This document shows positions 15,567 to 22,981 of a stretch of DNA of 32,882 bases, piece by piece (position 1 is the stretch's first letter; each line of letters starts with the position of its first letter). The position numbers were made by a program, and so were the translations under genes. Under the pieces are notes generated by a model, which saw only the letters and a program-made list of their open reading frames with translations, was not told the origin of the DNA and ran no database searches. The stretch lies in the NCBI GenBank assembly GCA_025964325.1, contig JAOPZA010000103.1, positions 1 to 32,882 on the forward strand, given 5' to 3'. The stretch is from Conexibacter sp. Lineage in GTDB: Bacteria; Actinomycetota; Thermoleophilia; Solirubrobacterales; Solirubrobacteraceae.

Positions 15567-16019
15567 ATGAAGACCGTACGCATCGCCCTCGGCGGCGCGA
15601 TCAGCCTCGCCGCCGTGACCGTGTTCTGCACTGGCCTGCACCACCTCGTGCGCGCCGGGACGTGCGCCTCCGGCGGCCCCTACGTCTCCGCGCGCCCGTG
15701 CGCGCCCGGCACCGGCACCTGGGCGTTCGTGCTCCCGATCGCGGTCGTCGCCGGCCTCGCCGGCTGCTGGCTCGCGTACAGCTCGCACATGCGCGTGTTC
15801 GTCTGGTTCGCGACGCTCGGCGGCTTTGGCGCGACCGCGCTCGTCGCGCTGCGCGACGGGACCGCGACGAGCGGCCGCCCCGCCGTGCTCGGCGTCGGCG
15901 TCGCGCTGGTCGTCGTCGCCGTCTCGCCGCTCGTGCTGCTCGCGCTCCTGCGCCGCGACCGTCCGCCGCCACCGCTGACGCCTCGGCGCGCGTTCGGCGG
16001 CGACGACGGCCCCGCCTGA
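15567..16019 (+). CDS. small multi-pass membrane protein
   Basis: A 150-residue protein of unknown family with about four hydrophobic segments: residues 6-27 (IALGGAISLAAVTVFCTGLHHL), about 53-70 (FVLPIAVVAGLAGCWLAY), about 77-93, and about 107-128 (VGVALVVVAVSPLVLLALL). An outside loop (about 28-50) has two cysteines that may pair. The cytoplasmic tail is Pro/Arg-rich. The ATG at 15567 has GGGAG 7 nt upstream and starts the first membrane segment; in-frame codons further upstream run into the gluQ promoter. It lies alone between divergent gluQ and convergent phosphatase. Confidence 0.65.
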   Translation: MKTVRIALGGAISLAAVTVFCTGLHHLVRAGTCASGGPYVSARPCAPGTGTWAFVLPIAVVAGLAGCWLAYSSHMRVFVWFATLGGFGATALVALRDGTATSGRPAVLGVGVALVVVAVSPLVLLALLRRDRPPPPLTPRRAFGGDDGPA

Positions 16020-16176
16020 GCCGCTCCCGGTGCGGCGCCCCGCCGGAGCGCAGCGTCGAGGCGACCGCTGCGGACGTCACCGAGCCATGCTCGTGTCGCC
16101 TCCGCGCCGGCATGCCGCGACGCTACGGCCCGCCGCCGCGCGTTCCACGCGTGCTCCGCCAAAGATCAGCGCCGGC

Positions 16177-16761
16177 TCAGCGCAGGAAGTGCGTGTCGTT
16201 CCAGAGCCGGATCGCGGGCTGCGCGTGCTCGGAGCCGACGATCGAGAGCGCGGCGGTGTCGAGCGCGAGGTGGCGTCCGAGGACCGGGTCCTGGCCGATC
16301 GCGCGCGTCACGATCACGCGCGACATGTGGCCGTGGCCGACGAGCAGCACCGGGCCCTCGACGTCGCGCACGCGCGCGAGGACGCGATCGGCGCGAACGG
16401 CCGCGTCGGCGACCGTCTCACCGCCCGGGCAGCCGTCGCGCCACAGGTCCCAGCCGGGCCGCGCGCGGGTGATCTCGGCCGTCGTGCGGCCCTCGTACTC
16501 GCCGTAGTCGACCTCGGCGAGGTCGCGCTCGGGCTGGGCGACGTCGCCCAGGCCCGCCAGCTCGGCCGTCCGCAGCGCGCGCGTGAACGGGCTCACGAGC
16601 ACGAGCGCGAAGCGGGTCCCGCGCAGCTGCGCGCCGAGCGCGGCAGCCTGCGCCTCGCCGCGCGGCGTCAACGGGATGTCGGTGCGCCCGGTGTGCTTGC
16701 GCGAGATCGTCCACTCGGTCTCGCCGTGACGCGCGATCCACAGTTCGGTCGGCTCGGACAT
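16177..16761 (-). CDS. histidine phosphatase family protein (phosphoglycerate-mutase-like)
   Basis: A 194-residue branch-1 histidine phosphatase. The signature RHGETEW places the phospho-accepting His at residue 12; the second catalytic His lies in LLVGHGHMSRV near 142-152, and the SPFTRALRTAELAG and EVDYGEYEG blocks are typical. The family includes phosphoglycerate mutases, acid phosphatases and cobalamin/sugar phosphatases; the length and YGEYEG suggest a GpmB-like general phosphatase, with substrate unknown. The ATG at 16761 is 10 nt downstream of TAAGGT. It is not in an operon. Confidence 0.9.
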   Translation of the reverse strand: MSEPTELWIARHGETEWTISRKHTGRTDIPLTPRGEAQAAALGAQLRGTRFALVLVSPFTRALRTAELAGLGDVAQPERDLAEVDYGEYEGRTTAEITRARPGWDLWRDGCPGGETVADAAVRADRVLARVRDVEGPVLLVGHGHMSRVIVTRAIGQDPVLGRHLALDTAALSIVGSEHAQPAIRLWNDTHFLR

Positions 16762-16771
16762 CAGGGGCGGG

Positions 16772-16777
16772 ACCTTA
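16772..16777 (-). promoter_or_regulatory. -10 box upstream of the histidine phosphatase
   Basis: TAAGGT on the minus strand, 10 nt before the ATG at 16761, giving a leaderless or 2-4 nt leader transcript. Confidence 0.35.
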
Positions 16778-16819
16778 CTCGGGCCTCGGCGCGCGTGGGA
16801 GCCGGCGGCCGAGGCGCGC

Positions 16820-17368
16820 CTACGTGTGGCGCCCGAAGTCGGTCGTGTACGTGCCGCCGGTGCCGTCGGAGCGAACCGGCACGCCGGCGGCGATGCCGAC
16901 GCCGATCTCGCGGAAGTCGCGGCTGAGGATGTTCGCGCGGTGCGGCGCGCTGTGCATCCAGGCGCGCACGAGCGCGAGCGGCTGCGCGAGGTCGTCGGCG
17001 CCCCAGCCGATGTTCTCGGCCAGCGACCAGCCCGCCTTCGGCGGCACGTAGTGCGCGGCGATGATCCGCTGGAACGGGGTCGTGCCGTCGAGGCTGTCGT
17101 GGGCGAAGTACCGCTCGATCACCATGTCGCGCGAATGCGCGGCGGCGACGCGCGTCAGCCGCTCGTTCATCGTCAGGGGCCTGAGACCGCGGCGCGTACG
17201 CTCGCGGTTGAGCAGGCAGAGCGTCGCGTCGCGCGCCTGCGCGACGGTCGCGCGGGTGACCGCGACCCGGCCGGCGTCGCAGGCGCCCGCTCGCGCACCG
17301 GCGGACGCCGGGACGAGCAGTGCGGCGAGCAGCGCGAGGAGGAACAGGAGCGACGAGCGGATACGCAT
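16820..17368 (-). CDS. secreted CAP (SCP/PR1)-domain protein
   Basis: A 182-residue exported protein. A signal peptide covers residues 1-25 (basic MRIRSS, hydrophobic LLFLLALLAALLVPASAGA). The rest is one CAP domain: LCLLNRERTRRGLRPLTMNERLTRVAAAHSRDM, the CAP cavity His in AAHSRDM and YFAHDS, NIGWG, and ILSRDFREIGVGIAAG, closest to the YkwD-type bacterial CAP proteins. Bacterial members are secreted or wall-linked and their biochemical role is mostly unknown. The ATG at 17368 is the one that begins the signal peptide; longer frames prepend Arg-rich sequence. It is divergent from ligD. Confidence 0.88.
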   Translation of the reverse strand: MRIRSSLLFLLALLAALLVPASAGARAGACDAGRVAVTRATVAQARDATLCLLNRERTRRGLRPLTMNERLTRVAAAHSRDMVIERYFAHDSLDGTTPFQRIIAAHYVPPKAGWSLAENIGWGADDLAQPLALVRAWMHSAPHRANILSRDFREIGVGIAAGVPVRSDGTGGTYTTDFGRHT

Positions 17369-17472
17369 CGTTGCTTCGCATCGGCAGCGCGCCGCGCGCT
17401 GCCGGAGCGACCGCCGGACGCTGGACGGATGTTCGAGCGGAGAGCGCGCGGTCACGCCAGCGGCGGCGCGGG

Positions 17473-17478
17473 TACGGT
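17473..17478 (+). promoter_or_regulatory. -10 box for a probably leaderless ligD transcript
   Basis: TACGGT, then 6 nt, then the ATG at 17485. Identical box and spacing to the lipoprotein gene at 11308. Confidence 0.5.
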
Positions 17479-17484
17479 GGCGAG

Positions 17485-20004
17485 ATGGCGGACGACGACG
17501 ACGGCGGCGAGACGCAGGAGCGGCTGCGCTCCTACCGCGCCAGACGCGACTTCGCGGCGACGAGCGAGCCGACGCCGGACGGGGAGCCGGAGCGCGAGGA
17601 CGCCTCGGGCGAGCGCACGCCCGGCAGGGAGCGCGACGTCGCCGCCCCGCCGCGCCAGGCGCCGCGCTTCGTGATCCAGCAGCACCACGCGACGCGGCTG
17701 CACTGGGATCTGCGGCTCGAGCACGACGGCGCGCTCGCCTCGTGGGCACTCCCGCGCGGGATCCCGCTCGACCCGAGCGACAACCGCATCGCGGTCCACA
17801 CCGAGGACCACCCACTCGCCTATCTCGAGTTCCACGGCGAGATCCCGGCCGGCAGCTACGGCGCCGGGACGATGGAGATCTGGGACCACGGCACCTACGA
17901 CTGCCACGAGTGGACCGATCGCAAGGTCGAGGTCACGCTCCACGGCGAGCGCGTCAGCGGCCGCTACGGCCTCTTCCCGATCGGCAGACGAGGCAGAGCC
18001 GACGAGTGGATGATCCACCGGATCGACCCGCCGCAGGATCCGCAGCGGGTCCCGCTCCCCGAGCACCTCGTCCCGATGCTTGCGCGCGCCGGTGAGCTGC
18101 CGGGGGCGGGGGAGGACGAGCAGTGGTCCTACGAGGTCAAGTGGGACGGCGTGCGCGCGCTGCTGTGGAGCGACCACGGGCACGTGCGGATCGAGAGCCG
18201 CACGCAGCGCGAGATCAGCGACCGCTACCCGGAGGTGCGCGCGATCGGTCGCGCGCTGGGCGCGCGCGAGCTGCTGCTCGACGGCGAGATCGTCGCGCTC
18301 GACGAGCAGGGCCGCCCGAGCTTCGAGCGGCTGCAGCGGCGCATGAACGTCGCCGGCGACGCGGCCGTTCGCAGGGTCGCCCGCAGCACGCCGGTCACCT
18401 ACGTGATCTTCGACCTGCTCCACCTCGACGGGCGCTCGCTGCTCGACGCGCCGTATGAGCGCCGCCGCGAGCTGCTCGACGGGCTCGCGCTGGAGGGCGA
18501 CGGCTGGCGCACCCCCGCGGCGCACCGCGGCGACGGCGAGGCGCTGCTGGCGGCGACGCGCGCGCAGGGGCTGGAGGGGATCGTCGCGAAGCGCGTCGAG
18601 AGCCGCTACGAGCCGGGCCGCCGCAGCGGCGCCTGGCGCAAGCTCCGCAACCGGCACCGGCAGGAGCTCGTGATCGGCGGCTGGACGCCCGGCGAGGGGC
18701 GGCGCAGCAGACAGCTCGGCTCCCTCCAGGTCGGCGTGCCGGAGTCGCCCGACGGGCCGCTGCGCTACGCCGGCGGCGTCGGCAGCGGCTTCAGCGAGGC
18801 GGTCCTCGACGACCTGATCGCGCGCCTGCAGGCGCTGCGACGGGAGACCTCGCCGTTCGCGCCGGCGGTCGGCCGCGACGCGCCGAAGCCGCCGCGCGGC
18901 ACGCAGTTCGTCGAGCCGCGGCTGGTCGCCGAGGTCGAGTTCAGCGAGTGGACGCGCGAGGGGATCCTGCGCCAGCCGGTCTTCAAGGGCCTGCGCGACG
19001 ACAAGGCGCCGCGCGACGTCGTGCGCGAGCCGCAGACCGAGGACGTCGCCGAGAGCGTCGTCCCGGCGCTGACGGTGCTCGGTCCCGTGCCCGGCGCCGA
19101 CGCGCTCGAGGCGGAGGTCGACGGGCGCCGGCTGAAGATCACCAACCACGACAAGGTGCTGTTCCCGGCGGCCGGCTTCACGAAGGGCGACCTGATCGCC
19201 TACTACGTGAAGATCGCGCCGACGCTGCTGGCGCACCTGCGCGACCGGCCCGTGACGCTGCGCCGCTGGCCGAGCGGCGTCGATGGGCAGTCGTTCTACG
19301 AGAAGAACTGCCCCGGGCACCGACCCGAGTGGGTCGAGACCGCGTCCGTCTACAGCAGCAACGAGCGCGGCCGGATCGACTTCTGCCTCGCCCAGGACGC
19401 AGCCACGCTCGCCTGGTTCGCGAACCTCGCCGCGATCGAGCTGCACCCGTCGCTCGCGCTCGCGCGTGCGATCGACCGGCCCACCGCGGTCGTCTTCGAC
19501 CTCGACCCGGGCGCGCCCGCCGGCCTCGCGCAGTGCGCCGAGGTCGCGTTGCTGCTCGAGGGGCTGTTCGGGCAGCTCGGCCTGCGCAGCGTCGTCAAGA
19601 CGTCGGGCTCGAAGGGACTCCAGGTCTACGTGCCGCTCGGCACCGGCGCCGCCACCTACGAGCGCACGAAGCCGTTCGCGCGGCAGGTCGCCGAGCTGCT
19701 CGAACGGCGGCTGCCCGAGCTCGTCGTCGCGCGGATGACGAAGCGGCTGCGGGCCGGCAAGGTGTTCGTCGACTGGAGCCAGAACGACCAGCACAAGACG
19801 ACCGTCGCCGCCTACTCGGTCCGTGCGCGCGAGCAGCCGACCGTCTCGACGCCGCTCGGCTGGGACGAGCTGCGGAGCGCGCACGAGGCCGGCGAGACCG
19901 GCCGGCTCGTCTTCGACGCCGCCGCGGTGCTCGCGCGCGTCGACGAGCTGGGGGACCTGTTCGCGCCGATGCTCGGCCTCGCGCAGGAGCTGCCGGAGCT
20001 GTGA
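17485..20004 (+). CDS. ligD: ATP-dependent DNA ligase D (PE-LIG-POL order)
   Basis: An 839-residue non-homologous end-joining enzyme. The N-terminal 3'-phosphoesterase (about 60-180) shows FVIQQHHATRLHWDLRLEH, with the metal His/Asp set at 67-79. The ligase (about 195-490) has the adenylated lysine in EVKWDG (K219), the ELLLDGEIVAL block, EGIVAKR, and GAWRKLR. The polymerase/primase domain (about 545-830) has the catalytic DLD at 672-674, SGSKGLQVYVPL, and VFVDWSQN. The order matches Pseudomonas LigD and differs from mycobacterial POL-PE-LIG. The first 55 residues are acidic and probably disordered. No Ku gene is within the window. The ATG at 17485 is fixed by TACGGT 6 nt upstream; the polymerase domain is complete. 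Confidence 0.95.
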   Translation: MADDDDGGETQERLRSYRARRDFAATSEPTPDGEPEREDASGERTPGRERDVAAPPRQAPRFVIQQHHATRLHWDLRLEHDGALASWALPRGIPLDPSDNRIAVHTEDHPLAYLEFHGEIPAGSYGAGTMEIWDHGTYDCHEWTDRKVEVTLHGERVSGRYGLFPIGRRGRADEWMIHRIDPPQDPQRVPLPEHLVPMLARAGELPGAGEDEQWSYEVKWDGVRALLWSDHGHVRIESRTQREISDRYPEVRAIGRALGARELLLDGEIVALDEQGRPSFERLQRRMNVAGDAAVRRVARSTPVTYVIFDLLHLDGRSLLDAPYERRRELLDGLALEGDGWRTPAAHRGDGEALLAATRAQGLEGIVAKRVESRYEPGRRSGAWRKLRNRHRQELVIGGWTPGEGRRSRQLGSLQVGVPESPDGPLRYAGGVGSGFSEAVLDDLIARLQALRRETSPFAPAVGRDAPKPPRGTQFVEPRLVAEVEFSEWTREGILRQPVFKGLRDDKAPRDVVREPQTEDVAESVVPALTVLGPVPGADALEAEVDGRRLKITNHDKVLFPAAGFTKGDLIAYYVKIAPTLLAHLRDRPVTLRRWPSGVDGQSFYEKNCPGHRPEWVETASVYSSNERGRIDFCLAQDAATLAWFANLAAIELHPSLALARAIDRPTAVVFDLDPGAPAGLAQCAEVALLLEGLFGQLGLRSVVKTSGSKGLQVYVPLGTGAATYERTKPFARQVAELLERRLPELVVARMTKRLRAGKVFVDWSQNDQHKTTVAAYSVRAREQPTVSTPLGWDELRSAHEAGETGRLVFDAAAVLARVDELGDLFAPMLGLAQELPEL

Positions 20005-20063
20005 CGGCGGCTCTCGGCGACGCAGACGGCCACCTCTGGAGCCCTCCGAACGCGCTCGCCGTC

Positions 20064-20069
20064 TAGGAT
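20064..20069 (+). promoter_or_regulatory. -10 box for a probably leaderless transcript
   Basis: TAGGAT ends 8 nt before the GTG at 20078. It supports that GTG as start and separate transcription from ligD, which ends 73 nt upstream. Confidence 0.4.
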
Positions 20070-20077
20070 GCCGCGAC

Positions 20078-20368
20078 GTGGATCCCGTCCAGCTCCGTAA
20101 CCGCCTCCTCGTCGCCACCGGAATGTGGCGAGAGATCACCGGCGAGCCGCTCCCGAAGCTCCCGCCGGCCGATCCGGAGCAGCAGGTCGAGGCCTTCGAG
20201 CTGCTGCTCGTCGACCGCCTGTGGCAGAACGCGACGCCCGAGAACGCGCGCGAGGTCGCGGACCGCACCTGGGATCTCGTGCACGACCGGCCCGACGGCA
20301 ACCCGGTCAGAAGACGCGTCGTCGAGTGCCACGAGGCGCTCGCCCGCATGTCGCGCCTCGGCGACTGA
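20078..20368 (+). CDS. small hypothetical protein downstream of ligD
   Basis: A 96-residue soluble protein I do not recognise. It begins MDPVQLRNRLLVATGMWREITGEPLP-like (GTG start), then has an acidic helical middle (PEQQVEAFELLLVDRLWQ) and ends in a basic helix (RRRVVECHEALARMSRLGD). There is one Cys and no signal or membrane segment. The GTG at 20078 is preferred: a TAGGAT box lies 8 nt before it and residues encoded upstream are Arg-rich filler. Proximity to ligD suggests but does not show a repair role. Confidence 0.6.
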   Translation: MDPVQLRNRLLVATGMWREITGEPLPKLPPADPEQQVEAFELLLVDRLWQNATPENAREVADRTWDLVHDRPDGNPVRRRVVECHEALARMSRLGD

Positions 20369-20468
20369 GCGGCGCGCCGCCTCCCCGGCGGAGAGCTTCC
20401 GCAAGCGTTCGCACGCCTTTGTCAACGTTCGTCCAGCGCATGCGTGTCCGCCCGTCCCAGCGGCGACG

Positions 20469-22565
20469 ATGTCGGCGATGGCCCGACACACGGAAGTGGA
20501 GGACACGGATGCCGTCGCGCCCGCCGCTGCTGCCCGCCCAGCGCATCCGCTCGATCGCTTCGCCCGCCTCGCCGCCGCGTCGCTGCGCGCGCCGGTCGCG
20601 CTGATCGCGCTGCGCGAGGCCGGCCGCCCCGTGCTCGGCAGCGCCGTCGGGCTGCCGCCCGACTTCGCCGTCGATCGCGGCGAGCTGCTCGACGACGGGG
20701 TGCTCGTCGCCGCCTGCGCCAGCGTCGCGCCGCTCGCGGTCGCCGACCTGCGAGCCGAGCCGCGCCTGCGCGACGGCGCCGTCGTCGCCGGCAGCGGCGC
20801 GGTCGCCGTGCTCGCGGTCGCGCTGCCCGGCCGCACCGGCGAGCCGCTCGGCGCGCTGTGCGTCTTCGACGTCCGCCCGCGCGCCTGGAGCGGCGAGGAG
20901 CGGGCGCTGGTGGCCGAGCTCGCGGCGGCCGCCGGGCACGAGCGCGAAAGCGGCAACGAGCTGCTGGCGCAGGCCGCGCTGCGCCACGTCGCGACGGCCG
21001 TCGCCCACGGCGCCGAGCCGGAGGCGGTCTGCGCGCTCGTCGCCGAGGCAGCGGCCCGCGCGGTCGAGTCGGAGGCCGGCGCGGTCGTGCGCTACGAGGA
21101 CGAGCGCAGCGCGCGCGTGCTCGGCACATGGGGCGCCGAGGGCATCGAGCCGCTGCCGGAGGGCACCGTCCTGGCGGTCGAGGGCGAGGGGATCGCGGCC
21201 AGCATGCGGCGCGGGTTGGCGGCACGGGCCGACAGCGCGCCGGGCCACCGGCCCTTTCGCCACCGGATCGGTGCGCCGGTCATGCATGGCACGCAGGTCT
21301 GGGGCTTCGTCGGCGCGCTCTCGAACCAGGCGCCGCCGGCGGCCGCCGCCGAGCACCGGCTGGCGCCGTTCGCGGAGCTGGTCGGCGCCGCGATCCGCAA
21401 CGCCGAGACGCGGACGCAGCTCGCCACGCAGGCGACGACCGACGCGCTCACCGGCCTCGCGAACCAGCGCGCCTTCCACCGCCGGCTGGCGGCGGAGGCC
21501 GAGCGCGCGCGTCGTCACGGTCGCAACCTCGCGCTCGCGCTGTTCGACGTCGACGGCTTCAAGCTCGTGAACGACACCTACGGCCACCCGATCGGCGACG
21601 AGGTGCTGTGCGGCGTCGCGCGGCGGATCGCCGGCGTCGTGCGGGCGGGCGAGCTGGTCGCCCGCATCGGTGGCGACGAGCTCGCGCTGCTGCTCCCGGA
21701 GACCGACGCGCAGGAGGCCTACGGCATCGCCGAGCGGGTGCGCGAGCTGATCGAGGAGGCGCCGATCGGACGGCTGCGGCCGGTCACGCTGTCGGGCGGC
21801 GTGAGCGACCTTGAGGACGCCGGCGGCGATCCCGAGGCGCTGATGCGCGGCGCCGACGACGCGCTCTACTGGGCGAAGGCGCAGGGACGCAACGTCGTCG
21901 CGCGCTACGCGCCCGAGCTGGGCGAGCGGTTCGGCGAGCGCGAGCGCGCCGAGCACGTCGGGCGCGGACAGGTGCTGCTGGGGATCGGGGCGCTCGCACG
22001 CGCGGTCGACGCGAAGGACCCGGTCAGCGAGCGCCACTCCGAGCGCGTCGCCGAGCTGGCCGTCAGGCTGGCGCGCGCGGCCGGCTGGCCGGTGCGGCGC
22101 CTCGCGCTCCTGCGCGAGGCCGCGCTGGTGCACGACGTCGGCAAGATCGGCCTGCCGGAGGAGCTGCTGACGGCGCCCGACCCGACGCCCGGGCAGGCCC
22201 AGGCGCTCGAGCAGCACGCCCGCCTCGGGGCCGAGATCGCGGCCGAGGTGCTGAGCGGCCAGCAGGTCGGCTGGATCCGCCACCACCACGAGCGCGCCGA
22301 CGGGCGCGGCTACCCCGACGGCCTGCTGGGTGAGGCGATCCCGCACGGCGCGCGCGTGATCGCCGTCGCCGACGCCTGGGACGCGATGACGAGCCCGAGC
22401 GCGCGGCGCACGTCGCTGAGCCCCGAGGAGGCGCTGGCAGAGTGCCGCGCGGGGGCCGGGACGCAGTTCGCCGCCGACGTCGTCGGCGCGCTCGAACGGG
22501 TGCTCCTGAGCGGCGAGCTCGCCCCCGCGTGGGCGGCGTCGTCGGCGATCTCGCTCGGCGCCTGA
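20469..22565 (+). CDS. GAF-GAF-GGDEF-HD-GYP signalling protein
   Basis: A 698-residue soluble protein with two sensory GAF-like domains (about 25-160 and 170-310), a diguanylate cyclase domain (about 320-480) and a C-terminal HD-GYP phosphodiesterase (about 500-690). The cyclase has FDVDGFKLVND and GGDEL at 401-405 (Leu for Phe, catalytic GGDE kept); the inhibitory RxxD site is RAGE (392-395), with Glu for Asp. The HD-GYP has HDVGKI (His555-Asp556), HHERADGRGYP (606-616), and Asp635, so metal-binding residues look intact. It could make and/or break c-di-GMP in response to a ligand, redox or light cue. No membrane segment is seen. Start is ATG at 20469 or 20478. Confidence 0.9.
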   Translation: MSAMARHTEVEDTDAVAPAAAARPAHPLDRFARLAAASLRAPVALIALREAGRPVLGSAVGLPPDFAVDRGELLDDGVLVAACASVAPLAVADLRAEPRLRDGAVVAGSGAVAVLAVALPGRTGEPLGALCVFDVRPRAWSGEERALVAELAAAAGHERESGNELLAQAALRHVATAVAHGAEPEAVCALVAEAAARAVESEAGAVVRYEDERSARVLGTWGAEGIEPLPEGTVLAVEGEGIAASMRRGLAARADSAPGHRPFRHRIGAPVMHGTQVWGFVGALSNQAPPAAAAEHRLAPFAELVGAAIRNAETRTQLATQATTDALTGLANQRAFHRRLAAEAERARRHGRNLALALFDVDGFKLVNDTYGHPIGDEVLCGVARRIAGVVRAGELVARIGGDELALLLPETDAQEAYGIAERVRELIEEAPIGRLRPVTLSGGVSDLEDAGGDPEALMRGADDALYWAKAQGRNVVARYAPELGERFGERERAEHVGRGQVLLGIGALARAVDAKDPVSERHSERVAELAVRLARAAGWPVRRLALLREAALVHDVGKIGLPEELLTAPDPTPGQAQALEQHARLGAEIAAEVLSGQQVGWIRHHHERADGRGYPDGLLGEAIPHGARVIAVADAWDAMTSPSARRTSLSPEEALAECRAGAGTQFAADVVGALERVLLSGELAPAWAASSAISLGA

Positions 22566-22641
22566 ACGACCCCGTCGTGGAGCAGGCGCGTGACATCTTC
22601 GTCACATCCGCAAAGGGCTGGTCGTGGCCCGCGGCACCTGG

Positions 22642-22647
22642 TACTTT
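22642..22647 (+). promoter_or_regulatory. candidate -10 box of the cold-shock gene
   Basis: TACTTT in an unusually AT-rich patch. A start near 22654 gives a leader of about 108 nt before the GTG at 22762. A weak TGGTCG lies 17 nt upstream in the -35 position. Confidence 0.4.
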
Positions 22648-22653
22648 CTGCGC

Positions 22654-22761
22654 CGTACGGCCGGCTATCGGGGCCGGTGCAAAGCAGTGTGACGCTCGCG
22701 GGTCGTTGCTGGACAGCATCCTCCGCGCATGCAGCACGCCAGCAGCAGTGGAGGCAACATC
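22654..22761 (+). promoter_or_regulatory. long 5' leader of the cold-shock gene
   Basis: About 108 nt without a gene, including a small hairpin CCGGC-TATCGGG-GCCGG and ending in GGAGG, 7 nt before the GTG start. Long leaders on cspA-type mRNAs act as RNA thermosensors in other bacteria; here it is only a length and position argument. Confidence 0.35.
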
Positions 22762-22965
22762 GTGCCGACTGGAACCGTGAAGTGGTTCAGCGACGAGAAG
22801 GGCTTCGGCTTCATCACGCCCGACGAGGGCAGCCGCGACCTCTTCGTCCATCACACCGGCATCAACAGCGACGGCTATCGCTCGCTTCCCGAGGGAGCCA
22901 AGGTCTCCTACGAGGAGGAGCAGGGCGACAAGGGTCCGAAGGCGGTCAACGTCTCCGCCATCTGA
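22762..22965 (+). CDS. cold-shock protein (CspA family)
   Basis: A 67-residue single cold-shock domain that binds single-stranded RNA/DNA as a chaperone. RNP-1 is KGFGFITP and RNP-2 is DLFVHHT, flanked by [11 protein letters not shown] and [21 protein letters not shown]; all of the β-barrel is present. The GTG at 22762 is chosen: GGAGG lies 7 nt upstream and MPTGTVKWF is the normal N-terminus, whereas the ATG at 22729 would add 11 unrelated residues. It is monocistronic and ends before a strong terminator at 22990. Confidence 0.95.
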   Translation: MPTGTVKWFSDEKGFGFITPDEGSRDLFVHHTGINSDGYRSLPEGAKVSYEEEQGDKGPKAVNVSAI

Positions 22966-22981
22966 CCACCCCGCGCACGCA

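Noticed and set aside
16020-16176. Possible small gene between the membrane protein and the phosphatase
   Set aside because: No frame with a start, ribosome site or sensible protein; convergent intergenic gap of 157 nt.
17452-20349. Long minus-strand open frame (about 965 codons) opposite ligD
   Set aside because: It is antisense to a LigD with all catalytic motifs and shows no domain of its own.
20307-22346. Minus-strand open frame (about 680 codons) opposite the GGDEF/HD-GYP gene
   Set aside because: Antisense shadow; all signalling motifs are on the plus strand.
22729-22761. Upstream in-frame ATG for the cold-shock gene
   Set aside because: Adds 11 non-conserved residues; the GTG at 22762 has GGAGG and gives the family N-terminus.
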